Shown here piece by piece: positions 45,101 to 54,017 of a stretch of DNA of 64,000 nucleotides. Source of the stretch: CAWARU01 sp963784575 (GTDB lineage: Bacteria > Pseudomonadota > Gammaproteobacteria > UBA6186 > Azoamicaceae); NCBI GenBank assembly GCA_963784575.1, contig CAWARU010000002.1:186001-250000 (forward strand). Reading direction: 5' to 3'. Position 1 is the first letter of the stretch; each line of letters starts with the position of its first letter. The position numbers were made by a program, and so were the translations under genes. Below the pieces are notes generated by a model that was not told the DNA's origin, searched no databases, and saw only the letters and a list, made by a program, of their open reading frames with translations.

Positions 45101-47302
45101 ATGGGTAAGATGGATGAAGAAATATATTGGTCGTTGGTCGCCAGTGGACTGGAACCTGAACCAATCTTAAATCGAGAATTATCTGATGCCGTAAAAAAAG
45201 GTGACAAAACTAAAATAAGGGAACTGGTCAATTTGCCTGATGTATCGGGTAGAACGCCTTTGATGCGAGCTATCATTGATGCAAAAGATCCCGATCTCGC
45301 TTTGATTAATACATTACTTGAAAATGGTGCTGATGTAAATGTATTTAATTCTGAGGGCCAACCATTTATTACCGCAAATTTTAGCAAACTAAAATCGAAT
45401 CCTAAGCTTTTAGAGCTTATTCTAAACAAGGGAAATTTAAATCCATTTCTAACGGGAGCAAGTAAATTTATCACGCCGCTGATATTGACACGTGTTTTCT
45501 ATTGGCCTGATGCTGAAAAAAAACTGCAAGAATATGAGACAAAATATAAAAAAGAACTCGAAAAAACCAATCCTGAATTACTCAAACAGATTGAAGACTA
45601 TTTTAACTGGATACAATACATAAAAGAAAAGGGACATGCGCTTGGTATTGATGCGACAATCGATATAAAAAATCCGATGGATGGCGAAACGGTTAAGATC
45701 GCAATGGCAGGGAACTACAATGAACCCTCCACGCGGCATTTAACCAGGCTTGTTTCAGCCTATCATGCGATGGTTAAAGAGGATGCCTCAAAGCAAATCA
45801 TCGCGCGCCATTTGGACTCGCTAGAAGAAGCCTATCAAGTATTGCATGACTATAATCGACTTGGAAAGCGCCCAAAGGAACTCCTCGACAGAATACGAAA
45901 TCATCCAGAAAAGCCGACGATTCTCACTGCGGGCTGGCCTGATCATACCCTGTCTATCGCAATCTATGGAAATTATATTATTCTTTCAAATCGAGGGGCT
46001 GGCGGACGCGGTAAAGAAGGCTTCGGGATCCAAATTTACAAATTTCCGAAAGAATTAAAGGAAGGATTGACTGAAAAAATCATCCAAGATTTAAATGATC
46101 AGAAAGCATCTGAAAAAACAATTTTAGATAGAATCAATCAATTAATTCCTGATGAAAATCTCGTAGAAGAAATTGAATCAGAAGATCAAAAGCATGGTAC
46201 TTGTTCATTCGTAAATCATAAGTCGATCATGAAAGCTTTGCTGTACTTAATGGAAGGGAAAAGGCTTGCATCAGAACCAGGCTCTCCAAAAGAGGGTTCA
46301 AAAATTGCTGATGATGCAATGTCATTTGCAAAAAAAGAATATAAGAACTTTACCCGCTGGTTGAGAAATAATGAAATAAAAGACATCGTTGCAGAGTATG
46401 AGGGCGGCAGCATGCCTAAGGAAATCCTAGATAAAATAGTAGAAGCCTACCTCCATCAGCATTTCTTTATCAGCAAAACCACCAAAGATCCTAAAAAAAG
46501 GGAGGCTGAGCTCGACTGGGCCTATGAATTATTGCAAGCCATGGATGAAGGTCCGAGGATTGCAATGATTAACAGGCTATTGGAATCAGGCAATACCCTT
46601 CTCAGTGAAGCAAAATCACATAGCAATCAAAAACTGGCAGCTTACATCAGGCAATATTTATCTCCAAATGCAGCAATGATCGATGCAGTAGAAGATGGAA
46701 AGAGTGATCAGATACGAGAATTATTACAAAAAGGCGTCGATCCTAATTTAAGAGTTTCAGGTAAGACAATTTTTCATCAAGCTCTTAAAAGTAAACTGCC
46801 TACCCGCATTATTAAAGACATGTTAGATCACGGGGCAAACTTAACAATTATGGATTATAGCGATGAAGAAGCCCCTCTTACACCTCTGATGCTCGCCGCT
46901 TTGAAGCGCGATAATGTTGATACCTTGCAACTGCTCATCAGCAAAGGAGCCGAAGTCGATCAAGTTAATGGTCTTGGCGATACCGCTCTCATGATTGCAT
47001 GTGTTGTTAGAAACAATGGGCGCAATGTAGAATTTTTAATAAAACAGGGTGCAGATTTGAATCACACTAATTTGGAGGGACAGTCTGCATTGGATGTTGC
47101 TACTGTTTCCAATAATAAAGCTATTGTCTCTCTTCTTGAAGGGGCAGTGAAAAATTTGCGTCCTTTTGCCGCAAAAGATCAGGAAAAGTCGCCTAAAGGA
47201 TCGGCCATCCTATTTTCTGGTAAAGAAGCTAGCCCCAAGGCAGCCAAAGAATCACAAGTTATTGTCGAACCGGAACCTCCTAAAGAAAAGCCTAAAGTAT
47301 AA
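45101..47302 (+). CDS. Ankyrin protein with possible cysteine-protease-like core, candidate effector
   Basis: 733 residues. Ankyrin repeats occur at about 25-115 (GRTPLMRAIIDAKDPDLALI) and 520-680 (APLTPLMLAALKRDNVDTLQ). Between them a domain of about 200 residues has a candidate catalytic pair: His282 in WPDHTLSIAIYGN and Cys368 in KHGTCSFVNHKS, a spacing and context like the papain-fold region described in some Legionella ankyrin effectors such as AnkH. The C-terminal 50 residues are disordered, ending EPPKEKPKV without penultimate Phe. A weak AAGG site lies about 11 nt before ATG 45101; ATG 45110 is an alternative. Confidence 0.8.
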   Translation: MGKMDEEIYWSLVASGLEPEPILNRELSDAVKKGDKTKIRELVNLPDVSGRTPLMRAIIDAKDPDLALINTLLENGADVNVFNSEGQPFITANFSKLKSNPKLLELILNKGNLNPFLTGASKFITPLILTRVFYWPDAEKKLQEYETKYKKELEKTNPELLKQIEDYFNWIQYIKEKGHALGIDATIDIKNPMDGETVKIAMAGNYNEPSTRHLTRLVSAYHAMVKEDASKQIIARHLDSLEEAYQVLHDYNRLGKRPKELLDRIRNHPEKPTILTAGWPDHTLSIAIYGNYIILSNRGAGGRGKEGFGIQIYKFPKELKEGLTEKIIQDLNDQKASEKTILDRINQLIPDENLVEEIESEDQKHGTCSFVNHKSIMKALLYLMEGKRLASEPGSPKEGSKIADDAMSFAKKEYKNFTRWLRNNEIKDIVAEYEGGSMPKEILDKIVEAYLHQHFFISKTTKDPKKREAELDWAYELLQAMDEGPRIAMINRLLESGNTLLSEAKSHSNQKLAAYIRQYLSPNAAMIDAVEDGKSDQIRELLQKGVDPNLRVSGKTIFHQALKSKLPTRIIKDMLDHGANLTIMDYSDEEAPLTPLMLAALKRDNVDTLQLLISKGAEVDQVNGLGDTALMIACVVRNNGRNVEFLIKQGADLNHTNLEGQSALDVATVSNNKAIVSLLEGAVKNLRPFAAKDQEKSPKGSAILFSGKEASPKAAKESQVIVEPEPPKEKPKV

Positions 47303-47554
47303 GCGAACATCGATTGAATTTTGATTTGATTTGAAAACCACAACCAAAAGCTCTATAATAGCCCATCTTGATTAAATTCTATCATCTTAGTCAGAAAACT
47401 TATATAATTTTTTTAAAAACATAAAGGTAATCCATGTCTACTACAAAAGACTCTATTCAAAAACTTCATACATTTGCCCGCGATTTAAAGAGAATTAAAG
47501 ATCCTAAGTCCGGAACCCGCAGATTCCTCGCAACTTGAATATCTCTATGATGAA

Positions 47555-50140
47555 TTGCTCTGCTATGCAGCTCTGCATGGAAACTCAAAGATAATCGAAA
47601 TTCTTTTTCAAGAATCACAGACAGTCGGTGGAATCAATCCTACAGGACACACAGCTCAAGATTGTGCCATCTTAGGAGGACATACTCATATCGTTGAACA
47701 GCTCTATTCCTTAGACAAAAACAGCGTACTGCAAAAATCTAGAGCAACGGAGAGAACACCTCTTGAGCTTGCAATTCTAGGGGATCGTAATGCTATAGTA
47801 AAATTTTTGGCTCAAAAAGGCGTGCCACTTAATACAACTCATTTAAAAACCGCACTTGATTTTGGCCACCCTGATATCGCTTGGTCCCTCATCACGAACA
47901 AAGTAAAATATGATTTTCTGGATATTTGCAAACTCCTCTTCCTCGCTATCGAAAAAAATAAGCCCGCAATTTTACGCAGCATCATGAATCAAATGAATAA
48001 AGCTCAAAAGAAAATGGACTGGGATAGTGCAATTAACTCCAAAAAAGAAACACTTTTGACTGCTGCGGTTTCACACTGCAATTTAGAGTGTGTTATGCTT
48101 TTATTAACAATCGGGAAACTTGATATTAATAAAGCAAACGGCAATGGTAAGACCCCACTTTGTATCGCTGTCGCAAAAAGTACTGCACTCACAAAATTTC
48201 TGCTCGAACATAAAGCAAATCCGAATCAGAAAACTTCATCAGGCCTCACTCTGCTCATGCTCGCAATCCAATCCCATCAATTTGAAAATGTGCGTCTCTT
48301 AGCGAAGAATGGTGCAGATTTACAGGAAAAGGTTTTATTTTTAACGCCCCTTACTACGGCATTGACAGTAAATGCCTTAGCCATAGCCTACTTTCTCTAT
48401 CTCCAGGGGAAGAAGAAAAAAATTCTGCCGCCTATGGAAGATATGATCCATCTCTTAAATCTCGCTATCCAAGGAAAAGAACCCAAAATAGTGCAGGAAT
48501 TGCTGGCAGTTTGTGACAAATCCCTAGACAAAATACCACAATTGAGCGGCTATACTCCCTTAATGCGAGCTTCTAAAGCTTGTGATACTGCTCTCGTCAA
48601 GCAATTATTAGACATGCAAGCAAATCCCAATATCAAATGTCGAGATATTCAAAATGAATTTTTTCGAGATTTTACCGCATTGCATTTTGCTGCAGCCAAA
48701 GGCCATATAGAAACAGCAAAATTACTCCTCCAGAGCAATGCCAAACTCGATGCGGAATCAACCTCAGGCCACACTCCTCTTTCCATCGCTGCAGTAAAAG
48801 GTCATTTAAATATGGTCACGTTTTTACTGGGAATGGGTGCCAATATTCTCTGTCGTTCAAAAGAAGATGAGACTCTCTTGATGCTTGCCATTCATGCAGA
48901 AAGTCCTGAAACAGAGCAGCATTTAGCCATCATGCGCTTACTTCTTCAAAAAGGCTGCGATCCAAATCATAAAAACAAATCTGGCATATCTACTTTAGAT
49001 AAAGCACTGAACCAAAAAAAGATTGGAATGATAGGGGTTTTACTGGAAAATGGCGCGAAAGAGAAGAATGAAGCACAACTTTTGGATATTCTAGCATTGG
49101 CGACAGAACATAACAAACCTACTTTAATTAGGAAACTTCTGAGTCAACCCAGATCTGGCAATCTTATTACTCAATTATCCAGTTCAGGTTGGTCTGCCTT
49201 GAACACTGCAGTCTATTATGGACATCGAAATTTGGTGACGCTCTTCATCAAACATCTCAGTTCTGAAACCAAATCGACAGCAGAATTAGGAAAAATCCTG
49301 AGTATCCAAAACCGAGAAGGCTATTCCAATTTACATATTGCAGCCCATAACAATCGCTATGATATTGCCTGCGATCTGCTAGACAAAGCTGCTTCACTCA
49401 ATATCACTTTGCCAGGCGGCAAAACTCCTCTATGTCTTGCAGCAGAAATTGGCCATGTCAATATCGTTGAACTTTTGTTAAACGGAGGTGCTGCTATAAA
49501 TCATTGTGCTAAGGACTCTGGCACAGCCTTGTTTCTGGCAGTTTTGAATGGCCACAATAAAGTGATTGAGACGCTTATCAAACGCAAGGCAGATCTCAGT
49601 ATCAAAGGCAACCCTGGAGATGGCAGTTCCCTGTGTACTCCTCTTGTCCTTGCAATCAAGCGGAGTTCTATGCAAATCATTAGACTCATATCAGATAAAT
49701 CAAAGCCCACTCCTTCGGAAATAGGCGAAATGTGGATCTGTCATTTCAAAGAATTGATCAAAACGAAATTCACCCCAGTTACCAAGGAAGCGCATTTTAT
49801 CTGGATAGGGGGTCCTATTCCAAGAGCAGAATACTTGGGAACCTTGCATCAAATGGCAACCGCGGCGAGAATCAGCGGTCATAAAACGATTTTGTGGCTT
49901 GAAAACCCCTTGAATTATTATAAGGCTGCAGCTTTGTTTGATATTGCTATCCCGCATCTCATTATTAAAAATATCCGAACACTGAAAAATCAGATCAAAA
50001 AAGATCCCTTTTATATAGCAAATCCTAAGCGCTTGCAACAATTTGAAAACTTGTTGATCCGTGAAATGGCAGGATTTAAGAATGCAGCCGCGGCTGCGGA
50101 TGTGATCCGGCTGCGAGATCTTACGGCAAAGAGGCGGTGA
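47555..50140 (+). CDS. Ankyrin part of the split glycosyltransferase gene
   Basis: 861 residues from a TTG inside the gene; no true start is expected here because the frame continues upstream to about 47506. Roughly fifteen ankyrin repeats (for example FTALHFAAAKGHIETAKLLL) extend to about residue 720. The last 110 residues enter the glycosyltransferase domain (HFIWIGGPIPRAEYL, then ADVIRLRDL) and are cut off just before the catalytic DxD by the frameshift. Confidence 0.7.
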   Translation: MLCYAALHGNSKIIEILFQESQTVGGINPTGHTAQDCAILGGHTHIVEQLYSLDKNSVLQKSRATERTPLELAILGDRNAIVKFLAQKGVPLNTTHLKTALDFGHPDIAWSLITNKVKYDFLDICKLLFLAIEKNKPAILRSIMNQMNKAQKKMDWDSAINSKKETLLTAAVSHCNLECVMLLLTIGKLDINKANGNGKTPLCIAVAKSTALTKFLLEHKANPNQKTSSGLTLLMLAIQSHQFENVRLLAKNGADLQEKVLFLTPLTTALTVNALAIAYFLYLQGKKKKILPPMEDMIHLLNLAIQGKEPKIVQELLAVCDKSLDKIPQLSGYTPLMRASKACDTALVKQLLDMQANPNIKCRDIQNEFFRDFTALHFAAAKGHIETAKLLLQSNAKLDAESTSGHTPLSIAAVKGHLNMVTFLLGMGANILCRSKEDETLLMLAIHAESPETEQHLAIMRLLLQKGCDPNHKNKSGISTLDKALNQKKIGMIGVLLENGAKEKNEAQLLDILALATEHNKPTLIRKLLSQPRSGNLITQLSSSGWSALNTAVYYGHRNLVTLFIKHLSSETKSTAELGKILSIQNREGYSNLHIAAHNNRYDIACDLLDKAASLNITLPGGKTPLCLAAEIGHVNIVELLLNGGAAINHCAKDSGTALFLAVLNGHNKVIETLIKRKADLSIKGNPGDGSSLCTPLVLAIKRSSMQIIRLISDKSKPTPSEIGEMWICHFKELIKTKFTPVTKEAHFIWIGGPIPRAEYLGTLHQMATAARISGHKTILWLENPLNYYKAAALFDIAIPHLIIKNIRTLKNQIKKDPFYIANPKRLQQFENLLIREMAGFKNAAAAADVIRLRDLTAKRR

Positions 50141-50213
50141 TTACTTTGACATCGACACCCAATTCAAGCTCGGAAAAAGAGAAAGACTGCATCAAGCCTA
50201 TTCTAAACATGGT

Positions 50214-50903
50214 ATGCAGATTCATACCATGAAAGTTACAAAACCCGTGGAAGAACTTGCCAAGGATAAACCCGGTGGTATCGACATTGCCGCTGGCATT
50301 ACCAAACTCCATAAGGAACATCCAGATAGAAACAAATCCAACCTGGTAGAAATGCGTGTTTCCACCAATGATTTTATGAGTGCTACACCAGGACATCCCA
50401 TTCTTCTGGAAGCATTAGTTAAAATTTTCAAGAATTATGAGAAATTTGATTTTGTGAGTTCAGATGGCGAACCCTATCAAGAAGGCGAAAAACCGCAAAG
50501 TCACTATCAAAATTTGATGGATCAAAAACGGCATTACCTCTCGGAACGCTCCAAAACCTATAGATTTAAAGAGCAGAGCGATGGCAGATATTTCAGCCTC
50601 GAAGAGGGACAGGATAGGCGATCGTTGACATTGAGAGCTTCCTGTTCACCAATCTTACGCGCAGCAGAGCAATATTCAAAGCAAAGCACCATTAAAGTCG
50701 AAGAATTATTTACACGTAGAGTTCCACAAATTCTGTCTTCTGCCGAGCCACCTTTCTTTCTTGAGGCGGGTTGTCAGGTTTCTGGGATTATGGCTTCACA
50801 TGGAGCAGATCAAAATTGGCTTAAAAAACCTAAGCGAGATCCCATGAGCTATGATGACAGCGAGCTTTATAGTGCTTCCATTCGGTGGTTAAAACGGAGA
50901 TAA
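50214..50903 (+). CDS. Glycosyltransferase C-terminal part of the split gene
   Basis: 229 residues from the first ATG; the same frame is open from about 50133 and includes the DxD motif GGDYFDIDT upstream of that ATG. The remainder (MRVSTNDFMSATPGHPIL and later FLEAGCQVSGIMASHGADQNW) fits the second half of a DxD sugar transferase, where Asn/Asp near NDFMSATPGHP usually helps bind the sugar nucleotide. Without the upstream half it would not be a complete enzyme. It ends RWLKRR. Confidence 0.65.
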   Translation: MQIHTMKVTKPVEELAKDKPGGIDIAAGITKLHKEHPDRNKSNLVEMRVSTNDFMSATPGHPILLEALVKIFKNYEKFDFVSSDGEPYQEGEKPQSHYQNLMDQKRHYLSERSKTYRFKEQSDGRYFSLEEGQDRRSLTLRASCSPILRAAEQYSKQSTIKVEELFTRRVPQILSSAEPPFFLEAGCQVSGIMASHGADQNWLKKPKRDPMSYDDSELYSASIRWLKRR

Positions 50904-50931
50904 GGTCCACTAACTCTATCCTTAATCGCAC

Positions 50932-51306
50932 TTACCGTTTGCCCAGATCTTCTGCATTTCCGGTTGCATCACTGGATTTTGGTTGCACGACAACTGTGGA
51001 AGTCGGTTCTGAAGTCGGTGCTGAAGTCGAAGCACTTGGTTGTACAATCACACTGCTGGTATTCTCTGCATGAAAATGAGTTATTGCAGGATCGTCTTTA
51101 GAGGGATCAGGTATATAAAGTATTACATTAGGATCAATTTTATCCATGCTTACTGAGATATCATCTGCTCTATCTTCTTGATAACTTTCATCGACAGGTT
51201 TAGCATGCTTCTTCTTTGTGGCTGCAAATGAATGAGTGGAAAAGCATATGCTCAACAAAACTGTGAGAATTCCAATGCGTCGGATCGTTGCATGATTAGG
51301 TGACAT
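50932..51306 (-). CDS. Secreted protein of unknown function
   Basis: About 124 residues. Signal peptide at about 10-29 (ILTVLLSICFSTHSFA), followed by a short acidic region and a Ser/Thr/Pro-rich tail (SASTSAPTSEPTSTVVV). The ATG at 51306 has GGAG 6 nt upstream. No family recognised. It is convergent with the glycosyltransferase pseudogene. Confidence 0.6.
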   Translation of the reverse strand: MSPNHATIRRIGILTVLLSICFSTHSFAATKKKHAKPVDESYQEDRADDISVSMDKIDPNVILYIPDPSKDDPAITHFHAENTSSVIVQPSASTSAPTSEPTSTVVVQPKSSDATGNAEDLGKR

Positions 51307-51492
51307 CACACGCTCCTTCATTTTCTTGACTACTGCTTGAATTAATTCAAATTTTTCTTTTAATGCTTTATGAAGGATAGACAGTTTCAGATATTATTTG
51401 GGAAATTTAACTATACTAAAAATAGGTAATATAAGAACTATAACTCTTTAAACATAAGAATATTTGGTGTAGAAAAAGCAGTGCGAGGATGT

Positions 51493-51822
51493 ATGTATAA
51501 AACGTTAATAGGTATTGCAGGATTTTCGATGCTACTCATTTTGGGTCATGCAATTGCATTTGAAGACAGTGTATACCCAGGTACCCCAACCAGAGGTAAT
51601 TACCGTTGGGAACAAGCGCCAAATTATGAACGCAGTAATACCACTACTCAAAACAGTGCGCCCGGAGCATCGAATGATTCAGTGAATCCAGGTACACCGA
51701 CACGAGGCAATTATATTTGGAATGTTCCGCCTAATCCACCCTTCAGTGCCCCAACAGATTCTGGGGCCAGCACGCAAAAGGAAACGGGCGAATCTGTGTT
51801 ACCTCAACAACCTTCGCCCTAA
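51493..51822 (+). CDS. Secreted protein with a duplicated PGTPTRGNY motif
   Basis: About 109 residues. A hydrophobic signal (LIGIAGFSMLLILGHAIA) precedes the mature chain, which carries two near-identical motifs: DSVYPGTPTRGNYRW and DSVNPGTPTRGNYIW, separated by an Asn/Thr/Ser-rich spacer. The C-terminus is Ser/Pro-rich. GAGGAT lies just before the ATG; GTG 51481 is the longer alternative. No known family. Confidence 0.6.
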   Translation: MYKTLIGIAGFSMLLILGHAIAFEDSVYPGTPTRGNYRWEQAPNYERSNTTTQNSAPGASNDSVNPGTPTRGNYIWNVPPNPPFSAPTDSGASTQKETGESVLPQQPSP

Positions 51823-51896
51823 TAATTTAATAATTCAATTATTCCATAAAATAAAAAGTCCTATTTATTTATTTTGATTATATTTATGGTAATTAT

Positions 51897-52160
51897 TTAA
51901 CGTCCATAGATTGCATGCGGGGATAAAGCATCTTCTATGGGCGCGTACTCAGGTGCAGCGCCTTTGTTGCAATGTTTGCAAGAAGGGGTGCTATAGCCTT
52001 GTTCTTCCATGTTTACTTCCATGCTGAATGCTGGCCTTGCCATCGCAATCAATAATCCAGCAAACAAGGTCATAAGCATGATACGCATCATTTTAGTTTT
52101 TTGCTTTCCAGCAACGATGCTTTTGGCTTGAGTGAGTTCTGAAAATTGTTTCTGCCGCAT
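51897..52160 (-). CDS. Small exported protein with CxxC
   Basis: 87 residues. A long charged N-terminus is followed by a hydrophobic segment (MRIMLMTLFAGLLIAMA) with a plausible signal-peptidase site at ARPAFS. The short mature part includes SCKHCNKG, a CxxC pair. AGGAGG precedes the ATG by 7 nt. No family recognised. Confidence 0.6.
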   Translation of the reverse strand: MRQKQFSELTQAKSIVAGKQKTKMMRIMLMTLFAGLLIAMARPAFSMEVNMEEQGYSTPSCKHCNKGAAPEYAPIEDALSPHAIYGR

Positions 52161-52355
52161 TGTACTTCCTCCTATTGAATTTACTTACATATAATTAGAT
52201 TGCGAATTCGGATTTTGTTCACTGAAATGGGCTGTTTTGTCGATAAAAATAAAAGAGGAAAAAATAAAAACTACAATGCCTTGCACGATACTGCTGTGCA
52301 AGGCTTGCAGCTTAATGTGGGGAGTCCACATTCTTTTACGACTACAGAGCTCCGC

Positions 52356-52664
52356 TTACCAGAACCATCTAAAACCGCAGCCACGGTAGCAGCTACCGCA
52401 ACGGTTATAGCATGGGTTATAGCAGCAGGGACGGTAGCAGCTTCTGTAGCAGCAACGTGGTCTGTAGCAACCATTGTAACCACAGCTTGAATATCCATAG
52501 TTTCTATGGAATCTGTGATGACGATGGTGATATCCGTAGCCACGTTCTACTGCAACAACTCCAGCTCGATGACCATGGTAGTGGTGTCGAACTTTAGCAG
52601 AAGCAGGTGCAGCGAATGCACTGAGGCCAGCCACGGTTAAAGCTATGATTAAATATTTCTTCAT
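52356..52664 (-). CDS. Secreted His/Tyr/Cys-rich protein
   Basis: 102 residues. A clean signal peptide (AAPASA at about residues 18-23) precedes a His/Arg/Tyr-rich segment (RHHYHGHRAG, YHHRHHRFHRNYG) and a Cys/Tyr-rich end with repeated CYR and CCY motifs and about a dozen cysteines. Such a composition could bind metals or form a cross-linked surface peptide; nothing more can be said. AGGAGG lies before the ATG. The opposite strand has a shadow frame that I reject. Confidence 0.7.
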   Translation of the reverse strand: MKKYLIIALTVAGLSAFAAPASAKVRHHYHGHRAGVVAVERGYGYHHRHHRFHRNYGYSSCGYNGCYRPRCCYRSCYRPCCYNPCYNRCGSCYRGCGFRWFW

Positions 52665-52992
52665 AACATTTTCCTCCTATTTTTTGATGTTTTATCTGAA
52701 TATACAATTTGTATGATTCAGATATTACGCTCTTTTAGTCAGAGGTTCTTTCTTTTAGTTCACAGCAGAAATTTCATTATTATAAATTTTTTTTATAAAA
52801 AAAATGACCAATAAACAAATATATGTATACAATTATGAATATTATTACGAATTATTAAGCATATAAGCTTTAGAATTTTAAATTGGCATATACATAAACA
52901 CCTTTTTCTCGTGGTGCTATGCCCATTGTAAAGCATTGCTGTCTCGAGGCTATGGACTCTTCGACAGCCTTCATAGAAAGAAATGAAAAGGT

Positions 52993-53913
52993 TCAACCTA
53001 GTATGAACTGAGAGAAGTAATGTTTGCCAGCATTGATTCTTGATAAACCAGGTAAGGTAGAGACAGCATACAAACCATATTTCAGAAATAAGTTATCAGT
53101 CATGGTGGATAGGGCTAGAAAAGGAATTGCACCATTGAAGGCGTGGCCACTGCAACCCGCGTTGTCTTCATGGTATTTAAATGGTTTCCACCTGGAACTA
53201 CAATTTGTGCTGGGTCTTCCATTACCTAAAGCCCAGCTGAAAAATAATTCCTGTGGACTGACCAAAAGCAAAATTCTAAAAGATCGATAACCCCATTCAT
53301 AAAGTAAATCCCCTAAAAGACCGCTTTCTGGCGTTTTCTTGAGCATATATCCTAAAAAAGTACTGCCGATGTAGATCCTCCAATAGGAAAACTTCCCAAT
53401 TGCGCAAGGTCTTTCAAAATGACGATCGCTGTCTCGGCCTCTGATATTTTTTTGCCAAAATCTATGGATGGATTTATCGATATTGGTATTGGCCATAATA
53501 CCTATCCCTAAAAATACCCAGCCTAAGGTCTTGAGATTATCTTCTCCATAATAAATAGAATAATCACACAGGACATCTTGAAAAAAATTACGAAACCAAT
53601 TTAATTCATATTTATCGATATATCCATCGGCCTTCTCACTACAGTTGATGTAAACATCGGTGGCAGTGATTCTGTCTACACATCGGTCTAAAAAGCATCT
53701 TTTTGGTGCAATCGCTGCATAGGGTGAATTTGGTGTATTTGATGCATTTGGCCCATCGACTGGTGGATAGGTCTCATTCATTAATTCTGAATCTTGAAGT
53801 TTATAGCCTGAAGCTTGCAGAGTTTGAGTAAAAAAAATACTCAAAGCGAGTAGAAAAAGAATAAGGTATTTTGAAATTTGTATGATCGCATCATTTGAAT
53901 TAAGGCACTTCAT
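52993..53913 (-). CDS. PAP2-family phosphatase-like protein, interrupted by an in-frame TGA
   Basis: 306 residues to the TGA at 52993-52995. A signal-like segment (about 18-36) precedes the PAP2 core: GCSGHAFNGAIP and SRINAGKHYFSQFILG, which correspond to motifs 2 and 3 of the acid-phosphatase fold, with His residues in both. PAP2 proteins dephosphorylate lipids or undecaprenyl pyrophosphate. In the same frame the sequence continues after TGA (TFSFLSMKAVEESIAS) to a TAA at 52870, and the TGA falls where a Trp is usual (GW after motif 3). The full gene is therefore probably 52870-53913 with a TGG-to-TGA change. Confidence 0.7.
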   Translation of the reverse strand: MKCLNSNDAIIQISKYLILFLLALSIFFTQTLQASGYKLQDSELMNETYPPVDGPNASNTPNSPYAAIAPKRCFLDRCVDRITATDVYINCSEKADGYIDKYELNWFRNFFQDVLCDYSIYYGEDNLKTLGWVFLGIGIMANTNIDKSIHRFWQKNIRGRDSDRHFERPCAIGKFSYWRIYIGSTFLGYMLKKTPESGLLGDLLYEWGYRSFRILLLVSPQELFFSWALGNGRPSTNCSSRWKPFKYHEDNAGCSGHAFNGAIPFLALSTMTDNLFLKYGLYAVSTLPGLSRINAGKHYFSQFILG

Positions 53914-53988
53914 GCTAAGCAGAATGCCTTATAATTGCAGATCTGTCAAAGATTATTGAAAATTAATACAACTATAATATGTTAAGTA

Positions 53989-54013
53989 ACTGGGCGGTGC
54001 GATACCGCCCAGT
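53989..54013. terminator. Candidate bidirectional stem-loop after HdeD
   Basis: ACTGGGCGGT and its exact complement ACCGCCCAGT flank a five-nt loop, a strong GC stem in AT-rich surroundings. It begins 5 bp past the HdeD stop on the minus strand. A T-rich but broken tract (TTACTT) follows on that strand, so termination is plausible but not certain. Confidence 0.5.
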
Positions 54014-54017
54014 CCGG

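Larger units (their letters stand above)
47434..50903 (+). pseudogene. Ankyrin-repeat glycosyltransferase, split by two frameshifts
   Basis: The ATG at 47434 (AAAGGT site upstream) opens a 34-codon frame that stops at 47538. The sequence fits the ORF at 47555-50140 if one base is removed near 47506: that gives SPEPADSSQLEYLYDELL, running straight into its first repeats. A second extra base near 50132 separates that ORF from the frame ending at 50903. Joined, the product is about 1155 residues: around fifteen ankyrin repeats, then a glycosyltransferase domain with the opening AHFIWIGGPIP and a DxD motif GGDYFDIDT at 50133-50160. The domain resembles toxin-type sugar transferases such as the large clostridial toxins, so a host-protein glycosylation role is inferred. 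It is inactive as written. Confidence 0.8.

Noticed and set aside
52200..52543. Frames opposite and overlapping the His/Cys-rich gene
   Set aside because: They reflect the biased composition of the real gene, which has a signal peptide and ribosome site.
52993..52995. TGA recoded as tryptophan or selenocysteine
   Set aside because: TGA ends other genes in the window (for example at 26942-26944), and no SECIS-like structure was evident; a nonsense mutation is simpler.
52793..52996. 67-codon frame just after the PAP2 gene
   Set aside because: It is a frame-shifted reading of the likely PAP2 C-terminus, which continues in the original frame past the TGA.
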